DNA of 64,000 bases from Rutpela maculata (Eukaryota; Arthropoda; Insecta; Coleoptera; Cerambycidae), in contig OW386289.2 in NCBI GenBank assembly GCA_936432065.2, positions 19,798,277 to 19,862,276 of the forward strand, read 5' to 3'. The notes beneath the pieces were generated by a model, which saw only the letters and a list, made by a program, of their open reading frames with translations, had not been told where the DNA came from and did not search any database. Position 1 is the first letter of the stretch; each line of letters starts with the position of its first letter. A program made the translations under genes and the position numbers. Below, piece after piece: positions 21,751-33,133 of this stretch.

Positions 21751-22992
21751 TTTTAAGGTATATTAGAAAATAGCATTTCCAATATTGCATAATTTTTATT
21801 TAACGAAAAACAGGGGATAAGGAGGTGTATCACCCCCTTAAAAACTATACAAAAATTGTAAAAATTTTTAGCGTTTTCAGATTTTGGAGGTTGATAGAAA
21901 AAACTATTTCCAAGATAGCATAATTGGGATTTAATAAAAAACAGAGTTTAAGGGGGTAAAACACCCCAAAAACTATCTATAAATAATGTAACTATTGCAA
22001 AAAAGTTTCTTTAGGGTATGTTAGAAAAGAGCATTTCCAATATTGGATAATTTTCATTTAACAAAAAACAGGGGATAAGGTACACCCTAAAACCCTTTAA
22101 AAATAATATAAAAATTGTGAAATTTTTTCACGCTTTTAGACATTGGAGGATGATAGAAAAGACTATTTCCAAGATAGCGTAATTGGGATTTAATAAAAAA
22201 CAAGAGTTTAAGAGGGTAAAACACCCGAAAAGCTATCTAAAAATAATGTAACTATTGCAAAAAAGTTTTCAACACTCTCCCATTTTAGGGTATGTTAGAA
22301 AAGAGCATTTGCAATATTGCATTATTTTTATTTAACGAAAAACAGGGGATAAGGGAGTGATACATCCCAAAAACTATATAAAAATTGTAAAAATGTTTAC
22401 CGCTTTCAGATTTTGGAGGGTGATAGAAAGGACTATTTCCAAGATAGCATAATTGGGATTTAATAAAAAATAGAGTTTAAGGGGGTAAAACACACCAAAA
22501 ACTATCTATAAATAATGTAACTATTGCAAAAAAGTTTCTAACACTTTCCTATTTTAAGGTATGTTAGAAAGAAGCATTTCCAATATTGGATAATTTTTAT
22601 TTAACAAAAAACAGGGGATAAGGGGGTGGTATATAATATAAAAATTGTAAAAATTTTTTACGCTTTTAGACATTGGAGGGTGATAGAAAAGACTATTTCC
22701 AAGATAGCGTAATTGGGATTTAATAAAAAACAAGTGTTTAAGAGGGTAAAACACCCCAAAACCTATCTAAATATAATGTAACTATTGCAAAAAGTTTTCA
22801 ACACTCTCCCATTTTAGGGTATGTTAGAAAATAGCATTTCCAATATTGCATTATTTTTATTTAACGAAAAACAGGGGATAAAAAATATTTAAAAATAATA
22901 TAAAAATTGAAAAATTTTTTCACGCTTTTAGATGTTGGAGAGTGATAGAAAATACTATTTCCAAGATAGCATAATTTGGATTTAATAAAAAA
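21751..22992 (-). repeat. Dimeric satellite-like array A, left, reversed
   Basis: These are the same about 140-bp monomers in reverse complement (GGGGATAAGG, AAAACACCCC). It ends abruptly at the truncated LTR at 22,993. Confidence 0.9.
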
Positions 22993-24738
22993 CGGTGAGG
23001 CCGGAAAGTGGTCACTTTTGGCACCTTAGCAACGGTTCGGTTACTCGGGTGCCACCTTTACAATTTTTTACGTGGGGCAAAGGTCCCACACTAGCCTCTT
23101 AACACAGCCTGTTACAGTAGGGCTGGGATAGCTACAGTGGAGAAAACAGTAACTTCCAGTGGGTCAATTTGGGAAAATTGGACTGTTACACAAACAGCAG
23201 TAAAACACAGAGTTCGGTAAAACAAAATATCTATTTATTTCCTATAAGTTACAGTGATAACGAAACTATTTACAGCTTAACTAGTTTAATATATACAGTA
23301 CATTCATAACGCACAAAAGAGCAAACCCAGGCTGTGACGTGCTGATGATTACGGTAAGTGCTACCATGCGATACGGTGACGTTACTAAGGTAAGCAGGAG
23401 TGAAGCAGCGATATGACGGTAAAAATGGCGGTGACGTACAGTTTGACAGACAATGACAGGTTAAAGGAGTGAATTGCCGAGTTAATCAGGTTACGGGTTG
23501 TCATTAAATACCAGGAAGAAACAAGCAGTTACCAAACAAAGCAGCAAAATTAATTATTTTAAGGGTCAAACTTGGCTAATACCAGAAATCTTAAAGCTGG
23601 AAGAGAGTCAAGCGGCATTCTGCAACTCCTGGCCTGTAACAAGGTATGATTAGAGTGGTATGCACACCAACGGTCTCTGGGAAGAGCGGCTAGACCCCAG
23701 AGCGGTTAGTGTGCTAATCCTATGCCCACGACGTACCTTCAGGGAAGCGGCTAGACCCTCGGGTACCCCGAGAACACAGAACTCTACCTAACTAAAAGAA
23801 TCCTGGAAGCGGCAACCCAGCAGATGCTCTCGTCCTCCTGGCCTGATATAAATGTATGATTAGGGCGGTACACACACCAACGGTCTCTGAAAAGAACGAC
23901 TAGACCCCGGAGCCGTTAGTGTGTGGGTTCCATGCCCACGACGTACCTTCAGGGAAACGGCTAGACCTTCTGGTACCCCGAGAACACAGATCTTACCAAA
24001 ACAAAGAACAGAAAGATATGAATCCCTAATATCAGCCAAGTCGTTACCTGTACCTATTATTTATGAACCTACTCACTTTTCGTCCTGGCCCACGTCCGGT
24101 CTGGTAACGGTCTCGAGTCGCACTCCTCGTTCCGGTCTTCTCAGCGGTGACTATAACAGAAGATTCACGGTACGAGTGGGGAACTCTATATTTGCTGCGT
24201 GCAGTAATGACGTAGTCGTGGTAGGAGCAATCTTTAAGGATCGGTACTTGCACAGTTGGCGGGGCTCCTGCTTACTGCTGGACGCGTCTAGAGTCGTGGA
24301 GCGGCCGACCACGACTGTTTGATATCACGAGTTTTAATAAAGACTTTCCTCTTTCAACAAGCCGGTAGAGTGGGAGAATGTGCAGACACGGTGCGTAGCG
24401 GTAAATGAATACTTGTATTATTTTCAGGTGAAACGGTTAAATGAAAAATATTTTACAAGTCAGAAATCGCGGACTTTACCATTATTTTCTGTCTCCCGGT
24501 CTTAGAAAAATTTCACTTACTCTTATTTCCGGAGCTGGCTGCAGTGGGCACGTCTAGTCGCTGTTGGAGCTCGTGAGGAACTGACTGTCTGCTCTCAGCG
24601 CATCGGGTATCTAGTCCACTATCCCCTCTATTCGCGGTTATGACGGGGGAACGTGCGCGTGGATATTGATTGCCGTAGGCGCAACTTAGTACAGTGTCGC
24701 GGAAATATAATTCAAATATTGTAACTTACGTCTGCTGG
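22993..24738 (-). repeat. Gypsy 3' LTR, outer segment
   Basis: It is nearly identical to 38,981-40,557 plus 41,668-41,844 of the other LTR. It begins CGGTGAGGCC and lacks the first 16 bp seen at 38,965-38,980. Within it, two diverged copies of a block of about 190 bp lie in tandem (about 23,633-23,820 and 23,824-24,010), sharing CCCACGACGTACCTTCAGGG. A plus-strand open frame of 133 codons (23,921-24,322) recurs in the other LTR, on the strand opposite to the element. I see no reason to call it a gene. Confidence 0.9.
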
Positions 24739-25367
24739 CCCAGACAGCACCATATATTCCCGGGATATTCTGTAATTGTTCCAAAAAGAGTATATATATT
24801 TAAATAATCCTGAGTTATTCCTGGAATATATTTATGAAAATAGATTATTCTTAGCATATGAGTTAAAGAATCATCCTGGAATATAGTTCATGATTATACT
24901 GGGAATTATCTATTCTAAATGAAGTTTTTACACTTGTTCTAGGAATAATCTGAGAATATCAATTTTTTTTCTAAATAAATAAGGAGTTATTATAACAGAT
25001 AATTTTTTGTACAAGGTTTTGCTACCAGTTCTTTAAATCTAAGATTTGTTAAAATTTGTAACGACGCGTAGACTATAATTTTAAGAAATTAAAAAACATT
25101 TTGTATAATATATTGCTTATTTAAAAAACTATCGATTTCAACAAAAATCTAAAAGTAGCTTTATACAATAAAAGTGAAGTTAAATCATATTTCGAGGTGG
25201 CAATAATTTACACGAGACGCGAGACTAACAATTATGAGTTAAACCGTTGAAATATTATTCAATCAATGGTTCAATTGTAATTCAAATATTTCGAATTTCG
25301 CGCATTGCGGTAATTGCGCGCCAGTGTTATTTATTGGTTGAAGAGCTCGCCGAATGGCAGTAGCCGA

Positions 25368-25671
25368 TAGTGATGGGTAAAAGCAGTTATTTTTTAATAA
25401 CTGTTTCAACTGCTACTGCTATTTTGAAATAACAGTTTAAAATAACAGTTTAAAAATAACAGGTCGATGAGAAGTGCTAGCATGCGCATACCGCAGCGCG
25501 CACTTTGCAAATGTTATTTCAGAGACGTTATTTTATACATCATGCTGCTGTCGCTGCTGCTTATCTGTTATTTTCTCACCTGTTATTTTCGAACGGAAAT
25601 AACAGTCTGTTAATGCTATTTACAAATAACAGTTATAAAATAACAGGTTGTTAAATAGCAACTCATCTCTA
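25368..25671. mobile_element. hAT-type MITE, 304 bp
   Basis: The ends are TAGTGATGGG and CATCTCTA, with a perfect 8-bp target duplication GTAGCCGA (25,360-25,367 and 25,672-25,679). The interior is full of AATAACAG and TGTTATTT units in both orientations. TAGxGATG ends and 8-bp duplications are typical of the hAT superfamily. It lies 188 bp upstream of the transposase start, in the likely promoter or 5' UTR. Confidence 0.88.
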
Positions 25672-25859
25672 GTAGCCGAGAGCTGTTTCGCGTTAACCGA
25701 TCTCCGATCGTCACATTCGTCCGCCATACGTGTGTTTAATCAGATCTTTTACGTATTACGGGATTTGTCAATTTATAATTTATGCAGTTAAAGTTTGTTA
25801 ATAAAGTGTGATATGTAAGTACCTTTTATTGTATAGTTATTTAATAAATACTTGTTATA

Positions 25860-28055
25860 ATGCCTAAACATACAAAAACAAAACGAAATACTACCTGGTA
25901 TAGACAGTTTCACAAGGAAACTAATGATGTCTTGGAAATTATTAACACTGGTCCTCCTTGCAGTTCCAATCAAGAATCAAGCATGAATAATTTTGAGGTT
26001 ATGTCTAATGCATGTTCGGCATCCGTAAATAATTTACAAGAATTTGATACAAATGTCAATATTAGTGACCCACAGGTAAACTTAAAGTCTAATGGTAGTT
26101 TTTCGCCGGGTGATATAAGTAATACTAGCATACATATGTCAGTTGATAGTACGGATAACGATAACTCTTCCCAACTGTTACAGTCAGAAATAAGTATAGA
26201 TAATTTCCTAGGTGAGAAATTGACATTCGTAAGCTCAGATAGCAGTCGTTTACAAACTGAACCAAACATATCCAAAAATAATGAAGGTTTTTCTTTGCAA
26301 TCAGCTAATAATCTTACACCTAAATTACAAGACTGGGCCGTAAGCCATAAAATAACTCATGATGCATTGAGAGGTTTATTAAACATTTTATCAAAGTCAG
26401 ACTGTAAAGAATTTCAAATGTTACCTAAGGACCCGAGGAGTTTTTTGCAAACTCCAAGAAGAACTGTTGTGCGAAATGTTGATCCAGGAGAATATTGCCA
26501 CATTGGTTTACAGTGTTCTATTGAAAATCAATATAAGAATTTAAATATAAAACCTGTGGACAAAATTGAGATTGGAATTAATATCGATGGACTGCCATTA
26601 GCTAAAAGTTCTGCAAGTCAACTATATCCTATATTAGGAATTAATAAGTCTATTGATTGCAAAAATAATGTCTTCCTGGTTGGTATATATCATGGGTATG
26701 AAAAGCCTCAAGATTTTAATAATTTTCTATCAGAATTTGTAGATGAAGCCACAGATCTATCAATTAATGGTATATTATTATTTGGTAAGATATATAATTT
26801 TAAAACTTCAATGTTTTTATTTGATGCTGTTGCTAAAGCTTCAATATTGTATATTAAGGCACATTCAGGATATAGTTCTTGCTCAAAGTGCACTCAAAAA
26901 GGGAAGTATATAAAAGATAGGGTTTGTTTTCCAAATTTAAATTTTGTAAAGAGGACTCATGAAGATTTTATAGAACAAAACGATCCAGATCATCATACTG
27001 GGCATACAGTTTTAGCCAATATACCTCACATTAATTTAATTCAGGATGTACCGCTTGATTATATGCACCTTATAGCTCTAGGAGTAGTTAAAAAACTTGT
27101 TTGCGGTATTTGGTGTTTTGGGTCACCACCACATAAATTTTCTAGTTTTCAGACGAATAAAATTTCAGATATTTTAAAATCATTTGTACCATATATTCCA
27201 TCAGAATTTGTTAGAAAACCTAGAGGCCTGAAAGAAGTTAAACGTTGGAAAGCGACAGAATTTCGTCAATTTTTATTATACACTGGGCCAATTGCATTAA
27301 AAGGTACACTTTCAAAACAAAAATATCAGAATTTTTTAACATTAACCATTTCAATAGTTTTATTATTAAGTAAACAATTTTGTAATAAATACGTTGATTA
27401 TGCCGAATCTCTCTTAATATATTTCGTGAAAACAGTGATAGATTTATATGGTCCAGAAGTTATAACACATAACTTCCATAATTTATTGCATTTGCCTGAT
27501 GATGTTAGAAAATTTGGCAGCTTGGAAAATTTTAGCAATTTTTCAAGCGAAAATTACTTACAGTCTTTATTAAAATTGGTAAGAAAACATGAAAAGCCGT
27601 TGTCACAAATAGTTCGAAGAAATCAGGAATTAAATAAAAATAAAATTAATAGTGTTTCAATAAAATCAACTGAGTTCCAACTTGATCAAGAGCATTTTGG
27701 TGGTATTTTAATTAACGGATGTACAGGTCCAGAATATAGAGCAGCCATTTTTAAAGATTTTAAATTATCCATTTCGCTTAAAGACTCGTGCTGTGTTTTA
27801 AAAGATCAGTCAATAATTGAAATAAAAAATTTTGCATTTTCTTTGACTTTAAATCAGTTTGTTGTAATTGGCCAAAAGTATGAAAAAAGAAGTAATTTTT
27901 TTGAAATTCCATGTGCTTCTTCTCTTATGGGTATTTATTTTGTTCAAAATTTAGAAGAACTTACGTATTGGTCTGTATCAGAAATTGATTTTAAATTAGT
28001 AAGGTTGCCATATCATGGTGGAGTTGTAGTGTATCCAATGGTACATTTATATTAA
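25860..28055 (+). CDS. CMC/EnSpm-type DDE transposase, 731 residues
   Basis: This is a single uninterrupted open frame. The first 150 residues are Ser/Asn-rich and low in structure, starting MPKHTKTKRNTTWYRQ. The catalytic core shows NIDGLPLAKSS (Asp about residue 243), then SGYSSCSKC with a CxxC pair. DVPLDYMHLIALGV follows (Asp about 400), then HNFHNLLHLPDDV and FSSENYLQSLL (Glu about 564). The D-G-x-P, D-x-M-H and ENYLQ blocks are those of the Tnp2-like transposases of CACTA/EnSpm elements, in the animal CMC form. The protein should cut and join the CCCAGACAGCAC ends, giving 2-bp duplications. ATG 25,860 is chosen because the frame upstream is AT-rich and closed. No stop or frameshift is present, so it may still be functional. 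Catalytic positions are my inference from motif order. Confidence 0.93.
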   Translation: MPKHTKTKRNTTWYRQFHKETNDVLEIINTGPPCSSNQESSMNNFEVMSNACSASVNNLQEFDTNVNISDPQVNLKSNGSFSPGDISNTSIHMSVDSTDNDNSSQLLQSEISIDNFLGEKLTFVSSDSSRLQTEPNISKNNEGFSLQSANNLTPKLQDWAVSHKITHDALRGLLNILSKSDCKEFQMLPKDPRSFLQTPRRTVVRNVDPGEYCHIGLQCSIENQYKNLNIKPVDKIEIGINIDGLPLAKSSASQLYPILGINKSIDCKNNVFLVGIYHGYEKPQDFNNFLSEFVDEATDLSINGILLFGKIYNFKTSMFLFDAVAKASILYIKAHSGYSSCSKCTQKGKYIKDRVCFPNLNFVKRTHEDFIEQNDPDHHTGHTVLANIPHINLIQDVPLDYMHLIALGVVKKLVCGIWCFGSPPHKFSSFQTNKISDILKSFVPYIPSEFVRKPRGLKEVKRWKATEFRQFLLYTGPIALKGTLSKQKYQNFLTLTISIVLLLSKQFCNKYVDYAESLLIYFVKTVIDLYGPEVITHNFHNLLHLPDDVRKFGSLENFSNFSSENYLQSLLKLVRKHEKPLSQIVRRNQELNKNKINSVSIKSTEFQLDQEHFGGILINGCTGPEYRAAIFKDFKLSISLKDSCCVLKDQSIIEIKNFAFSLTLNQFVVIGQKYEKRSNFFEIPCASSLMGIYFVQNLEELTYWSVSEIDFKLVRLPYHGGVVVYPMVHLY

Positions 28056-28641
28056 AATTAAATAATAATAATTAACTTCTAGTAAATTCTGCAAATTCTT
28101 AATTATTAGTTAAATAAATATTGTTTTTTTTATAACCATGTTTAATTGTTTCAGTTCATTTGGCATGTTATAGACTTGATTAATTGTCAAGTATCTGGTG
28201 GTAATTTCCAAGTTCAACTCTTAGCTGCAATGTTTTAAAACTCATTGAAAATAATTCGAATTGGTATTTTGTTTCTTTATGCTATAAGTATAAACTTGTA
28301 TTTTTAAACTTATATAGAACATATTACATTGTACAAGAAGTATAGTCTTTATTATTTATACCATGCAAAACATATGATGGAGAGTGTTTTAGATTTTCAT
28401 TTATGATTTTTATCGAGAAGTTTTTAATTTTTTTGCTTTACGAAATACGTTAAAATATTTATTATTTTATTATTACACTTATATTAAACAATAAAAGGAA
28501 CAGGAACTTAGTGATGAGCAAAATTATGAGAATATGAAACATTTTGGTATCTCTTATTTGGGGGCTGAGGGTATGAATTCATATGTCTTTCTTTTTTTTT
28601 ATGTCAAAATAATCTGCCGATTAATTTTATTTTTTAGAAAA
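28056..28641. other. Non-coding spacer between the two CMC genes
   Basis: AT-rich. AATAAA-type sequences near 28,110-28,120 could end the transposase transcript. A TTTTTAG acceptor just before ATG 28,642 suggests that the partner gene has an upstream non-coding exon, perhaps spliced from this region. Confidence 0.4.
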
Positions 28642-31543
28642 ATGTCGTGGGTGGTACTGAAATTTGTGAAAATAGAGGAAATAGAAGCACTACCAAGCAA
28701 TTGGTATGACGAAGTAAGTGAAACGTGTCTATATCCACCATTTCCCCGACTTCAACTTGAAAGAGCTATTAAAAGTAGACAAGAACCTGAGAGTAATTGG
28801 GTAACTTATAAAGTAAAATTAATGTCCAGTAAAAGATATGAAAGTTTTTTAAATGCCACGGCCAAAGCTTCAAAAGCATGTATAACGTCTGACATATCTG
28901 ATGTCGAGGTATTACCGGCAAAAAGAGTGCCAAAAAAGAAAATATTCAGCAGTAGTGACGAGTCAGGAAATTCAGATTCTGAAAAATCCCTCGGGGATCT
29001 TCCCCGGGTACCTCAGAATATGATGAAAGGTAATTTATTTTTTTAATTGTAGTATAAACTAATTTCTACAGGTTTATGCATATTTCCTGTAATTAATTAT
29101 TTGTGGCATATTCATTTCTTAATGTTTGTTGGATATTTTGCCAGTGTAAAAATATTTTAAAATTTTGATAAAAGAAACCTTTGTGCCAAACGAATCATTC
29201 AGAGGCTGGTTTTTAATACTTCTAGTACAAAATGTCTCACACTTATCAACATTTTTGTTACAGTAGAGGAAAGGAAAAATTTCATATCCTAAGCAATTTT
29301 TAAATCAATTGATAATTAAGTATTTTACATAATTACCTATGCTATTTAATAAAAAAAAAATAGATTAATAGAGCTTACAACTCTAACACTCACATCTTCA
29401 TTTTTTGAGTTAAAAATTACTAAGAAATAATTTTTTTACCCATGTCATTTTTTACATTGATTCACGTAGACATGGTTAAGCTATTTATATTATAACAAAA
29501 TATGTTTTATTATTTTGGAGAGTTAAGTAATTCCTATTACATGTTGTCAAATTGTTTTGATACACTAAACGGTATTGAGTTTTATTTATATTTGTAGGTT
29601 TTGGGGGAACTATTCAACGAAAGCCCATTTCACAGAATGTTACGAAGGAATCAGGTAAGACAATATTTCCTTTGTAAAAACTTAAGGCACATTTACACTT
29701 AAGCATTCTAAAAATCGTATCCAATTTCATTTCATAATTTTTCCATATTGCAAAGAAGAAATTTCAGTTCTCAGCACTCTATGTTCATGGTGAGGTTTGG
29801 GGCATAAAATATATTTGAAATTTTCGTTCTACTTTTTGATGTAAAAATGACCCACAACTTTTATAACACTTTCAAAAATAATAATTTCAAGCAAATACAC
29901 GAAAACAGCGAGATAGGCCATAATTTTTTTATTAAATTTTGTGCACGTCTGCCATAACAATTATAATAAAATATGCTGTTTACATGTGTCATCTGCAAGA
30001 ATTTTATCACAATGAAAATAACATGATTAATCAATAGCATTAATGTTTCTAGGTATCATTCGTGACTTTAATAACCTGGATCATTCCAAAAGTGTAGAAA
30101 TGCAGACAGTAATCGATGGAGATAAACCAGCAGGTAAATGCAAAATATTAGTTTTTTCTATACTAAATTTTATAATGTGCTGTGTATACAGATTAGGCAA
30201 ATATAGTTTGTGATATAGGGAATAAACGTCTTTACGGCTGGGCTATTGAAAGCAGAATGCGTGAGGTCGTCGACACGGTCAAGCGGTGGTGGTATGAACG
30301 AATACCAATGCCCTGCGATGGCAAGGCATGGTTTTCCTGCGCTGATACACTTTTACATATCATGAACTACATTTGCCGAATCTGTATATAATTATTTATT
30401 AGCATGACATTAGTACGTATTTTCCAAATAAAATATGATTAAAAAAATGTAATCACAACCTAGCAGAATATTGTGTTGTATAATGTGAAGATGAGAGACA
30501 CATTTTTTTTATATCATTTTTTGTTAGTCTTTAATTGGTTAAAGATGGCGATGCCTCGATTAAGAAATTTGTTTGTTTTTGTATTTTTGTTGTCAGATTT
30601 AAAAACTTTAGAATTTTCTATAACATTAAGTTACTATTGTTTGTTATCGCTATGATGCATAATTTTCGAGAAAATCAATTTGGAAACTAATGCAGGAAAA
30701 CACGAAAAGTTCAAATCGATTTTTCTCGAGAACGGTGTATCATAGCAATAACAAACAAGAGTAGACTATTGCTAAATTCAATTGGAAAATCATTAAAAAA
30801 AACTGACAAAGTGATCTGTGCCGCTGGCAAAGTACCTCTGCAGTAAAGACCAATGTCGCTTTTTCAATTGAGAATAGATAGACAACTTAATGTTGGAAAA
30901 AACTCTGAAGTTTTTAAATCTGACATCAAAAATGCAAAAAAAAATAATTTAAAATGTCCGCTGGTCTCCCTCAAATGAGACGCTTATAATCGCAATAGAA
31001 AAATCATGTTATAGCGGGTCATTTTTAAGTTAATTAATGTTTTATCCTTTTAGATAAAAGCGTTTTGAAGATATTTAAAACAAAATTGATGACAAGGTTC
31101 CATATTTAAAGGGCTGAACCTCCGTTAGGAAGTATTTTGGGTAAGCTGATTTACGTCAAGTCGACATAAAATCACGTCAAGGATTTCGTTTGTCAGAAGA
31201 GTTTCTGGACACCCTGTATATATTTTTGCTTATTGACTACTAGGTATTATGGTTGGCACAACACTGCATGTTCAACAAAGAACATCAGCAGAAATTGTTC
31301 TTTGGCACTATGTTCACCGTATTAGTGGTTAACCTACTTATCTTTCAATATTATGTTTTAATTTTCTTTTTAGATGCTGTACAGTTATGTGATAAAAATG
31401 TGACAAAAAAAGAAATCGAATTAAAAACTGGACAATGGCTTGCAAAAGCAAAGGAAAGGTTGAAATCCAGCAAAGCACATGAAGATCAGCCCAATGTACA
31501 AAATGATGAAGAATACGACGACACAGGACATCAAACTGATTAA
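28642..31543 (+). CDS. CMC partner gene, five predicted exons, DUF4806-like layout
   Basis: Predicted exons are 28,642-29,029, 29,598-29,654, 30,053-30,133, 31,244-31,318 and 31,374-31,543. All have AG/GT borders, and the sum is 771 nt, in frame (256 residues). The N-terminus MSWVVLKFVKIEEIEALPSN followed by CLYPP, NWVTYKVKL and a Ser/Asp/Lys-rich linker resembles the N-terminal module of DUF4806 proteins encoded by insect CMC elements. The last exon (TKKEIELKTGQWLAKAKERL) resembles the C-terminal helix of that domain. The central part of DUF4806 is not found; the intron 30,134-31,243 is mostly foldback sequence. An internal deletion or replacement is likely, so function may be impaired. Exon 4 is the least certain; its alternative frame (LAQHCMFNKEHQQKLFFG) looks more DUF4806-like. 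Confidence 0.6.
30560..30960. repeat. Foldback element in intron of the CMC partner gene
   Basis: The left pieces are 30,565-30,625 (TGTCAGATTTAAAAACTTTA) and 30,637-30,685 (TTGTTTGTTATCGCTATGAT). They are mirrored at 30,888-30,957 and 30,716-30,769. Both arms are imperfect and of unequal length. The nearby sequence GGACACCCTGTATAT at 31,207-31,221 resembles the CCCTGTATAC inside the foldback at 238-992. Confidence 0.65.
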
Positions 31544-31845
31544 CTGATATTTTTGTCATAATTTACGTAACAAGAATTAAACTAGATGATAAATATAACG
31601 TATTTTATTTACAGAATGAAAATACAATGAAGTAGTTTGCACAAGCACCAATACACTTGAACACTACACTCGAATACCTTACTGGACACGGATTTCTACA
31701 ACCATGTCTTGGCATTATCTGAAAATGATTAAAACCCGTTTCCAAATGATGCCGCGAGTCGAGTAATGTATTCTAGTATAGTATTTTGGTGTTTGTAGGA
31801 ACTACTTAAGGGCCTACCAGCCATGTGGGAGAGTACATATATATA

Positions 31846-32140
31846 AAGTGTTGGTGTACTTCCAGGTGTTTACCCGCATAGTTGATAGGTTTCTGCTGGA
31901 GCTACGGTTGTCTAAACAACATTTCGGCAGAAACCCATCTGCCATCTTCAGGTACTCGCTAAAAGCTGCCTACTGCTGCTCCTCGTTGCTCGAACTGAAC
32001 TTACGAGCAACGAGGAGCAGCTTTCACTAAGAACCTGAAGACGGAGGATGGGATTCTGCTGAAACGTCATTTAAACAACAGTGGCTCCAGCAGGAGCCTA
32101 TCAGCTACGCGGGAAAACACCCAGAAGTACAGCAACACTT
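31846..32140. repeat. Foldback MITE, about 295 bp
   Basis: The left end AAGTGTTGGTGTACTTC is mirrored by GAAGTACAGCAACACTT, and the complementarity runs through most of the arms (GTTTCTGCTGGAGC with GCTCCAGCAGGAGC). The centre is CGAGGAGCAGC-type sequence near 31,985-32,015. Flanks are ATATATA-rich, so no target duplication can be chosen. Confidence 0.75.
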
Positions 32141-32497
32141 CACAGATATATATTCTAGGTATGTATATATATTCCAGGAACGTTCCTGGATTATTTATTT
32201 CTTTCTGTAAATATTCCAGGAGTATTCTTAGGATAATAACCATTCTGGAATATTCCAAGAGTTTTCTTAGGATAATCATAAATATTCTGGAATATTCCAG
32301 GAGTATTCTTAGGATAATCATAACCTTTTTGGAATATTCCAAATCGATTATTCTGAGTTTATCTACATTATTCCCATTTCCACGTTCTGAGAATAATCCA
32401 TATAGGATGTATATATTTACAGATTATTCTAGTAATAATCGGTTATTCTTAAATTCATATTCTTATCATGTTCTAGGCATGTCTTGTGCTGTCTGGG
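32141..32497. promoter_or_regulatory. Right subterminal repeat region of the CMC element
   Basis: Repeated units of TGGAATATTCC with GAGTATTCTTAGGATAATCA occur at least three times between 32,200 and 32,350. Similar AT-rich palindromes continue to the terminus. Multiple short subterminal repeats are the usual transposase binding arrays in CACTA/EnSpm elements. Confidence 0.65.
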
Positions 32498-32741
32498 GGC
32501 GGTTTCCCTGGAGAAGGCACTTCTGCTCGCTGTTGTTCACTGGTAGCAACTGAATGCTTTCTGCGGAGATCACGGTTTAGTATGCATTTTCAGAACGGTT
32601 GGGCCTGGCGGGGCCTATTAGTTTATGCGGTGATATAATTATTTTTCACAGCCTGGTAACTTTTATAAAATAATTCAACAGAAACATATATTTTTGGGAA
32701 ATATAAATGATTTATTGGGGTTTAAAATATGCTTCATTACA
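32498..32741 (-). repeat. Gypsy 3' LTR, inner segment
   Basis: It continues the LTR interrupted at 24,738 and matches 41,843-42,086. It ends CTTCATTACA. On the minus strand the bordering sequence is a polypurine tract followed by TGTAATG, as expected for the 3' LTR start. Confidence 0.9.
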
Positions 32742-33133
32742 CCCCCCTCTTACTTCATAAAAAAAAATAATGTAATTATTTTTTTTCTTTCTTTCTTGCT
32801 TTGGTACTGCAAAAAGATTAAAAGAAAATTTACTCAGTTCCCTAACTGATTTTAAGGCGTGTACCCCACACTGGTTGCATAAATTTTATTTGGGGGCACA
32901 TACACCTTTTACAACTGAAAATCAAAACTAAATTTTTCAAAAATAACAATGCTAATAATAAAAAAATAGTAACTAAAACATTTCTGAGGTCCTCTTGCTA
33001 CGTCTGGATACCATACTAGATCCTGGTAGGGAGGGTCTTCCTAAAAGAAATACCTAAAATAATGAAAAATTAAACGGTTACTTCTGGTCTTTGATGCTGG
33101 ATTTCTTTTTCTATTCTTGTGGCGATCAGGTCC
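32742..33133 (-). promoter_or_regulatory. Gypsy polypurine tract and 3' untranslated region
   Basis: On the minus strand AAGTAAGAGGGGGG ends at 32,742, directly before the 3' LTR. This is the plus-strand primer of reverse transcription. The rest, up to the end of pol, is AT-rich without an open frame, so there is no env gene. Confidence 0.8.

Larger units (their letters stand above)
24739..32497 (+). mobile_element. CMC/EnSpm-type transposon, probably autonomous, 7.76 kb
   Basis: It has CCCAGACAGCAC termini, and the target duplication GG (24,737-24,738 and 32,498-32,499) is proven by the empty site CTGCTGGCGGTT at 41,840-41,849 in the other LTR. Subterminal regions are dense in GGAATATTCC and TCTTAGGATAATCAT units, likely transposase binding sites. 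It encodes a complete 731-residue transposase and a spliced partner gene. It also holds a hAT-like MITE and two foldback insertions. It shares termini, target-duplication length and gene remnants with the three 3.1-kb copies in the LINE, and is a candidate source of transposase for them. Confidence 0.92.

Noticed and set aside
21141..22754. Repeated small open frames beginning MFYPLK on both strands
   Set aside because: They recur because the array unit recurs, differ by frameshifts and stops between units, and match no family.
23921..24322. 133-codon open frame present in both LTRs (also 39,909-40,310)
   Set aside because: It is antisense to the retrotransposon and identical only because the LTRs are identical. 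No recognisable protein features.
30230..30400. Possible extra exon or inserted gene fragment reading GNKRLYGWAIESRM onward
   Set aside because: It is GC-richer than its surroundings and open for about 57 codons, but I recognise no family. Including it as an exon breaks the frame consistency of the partner gene.
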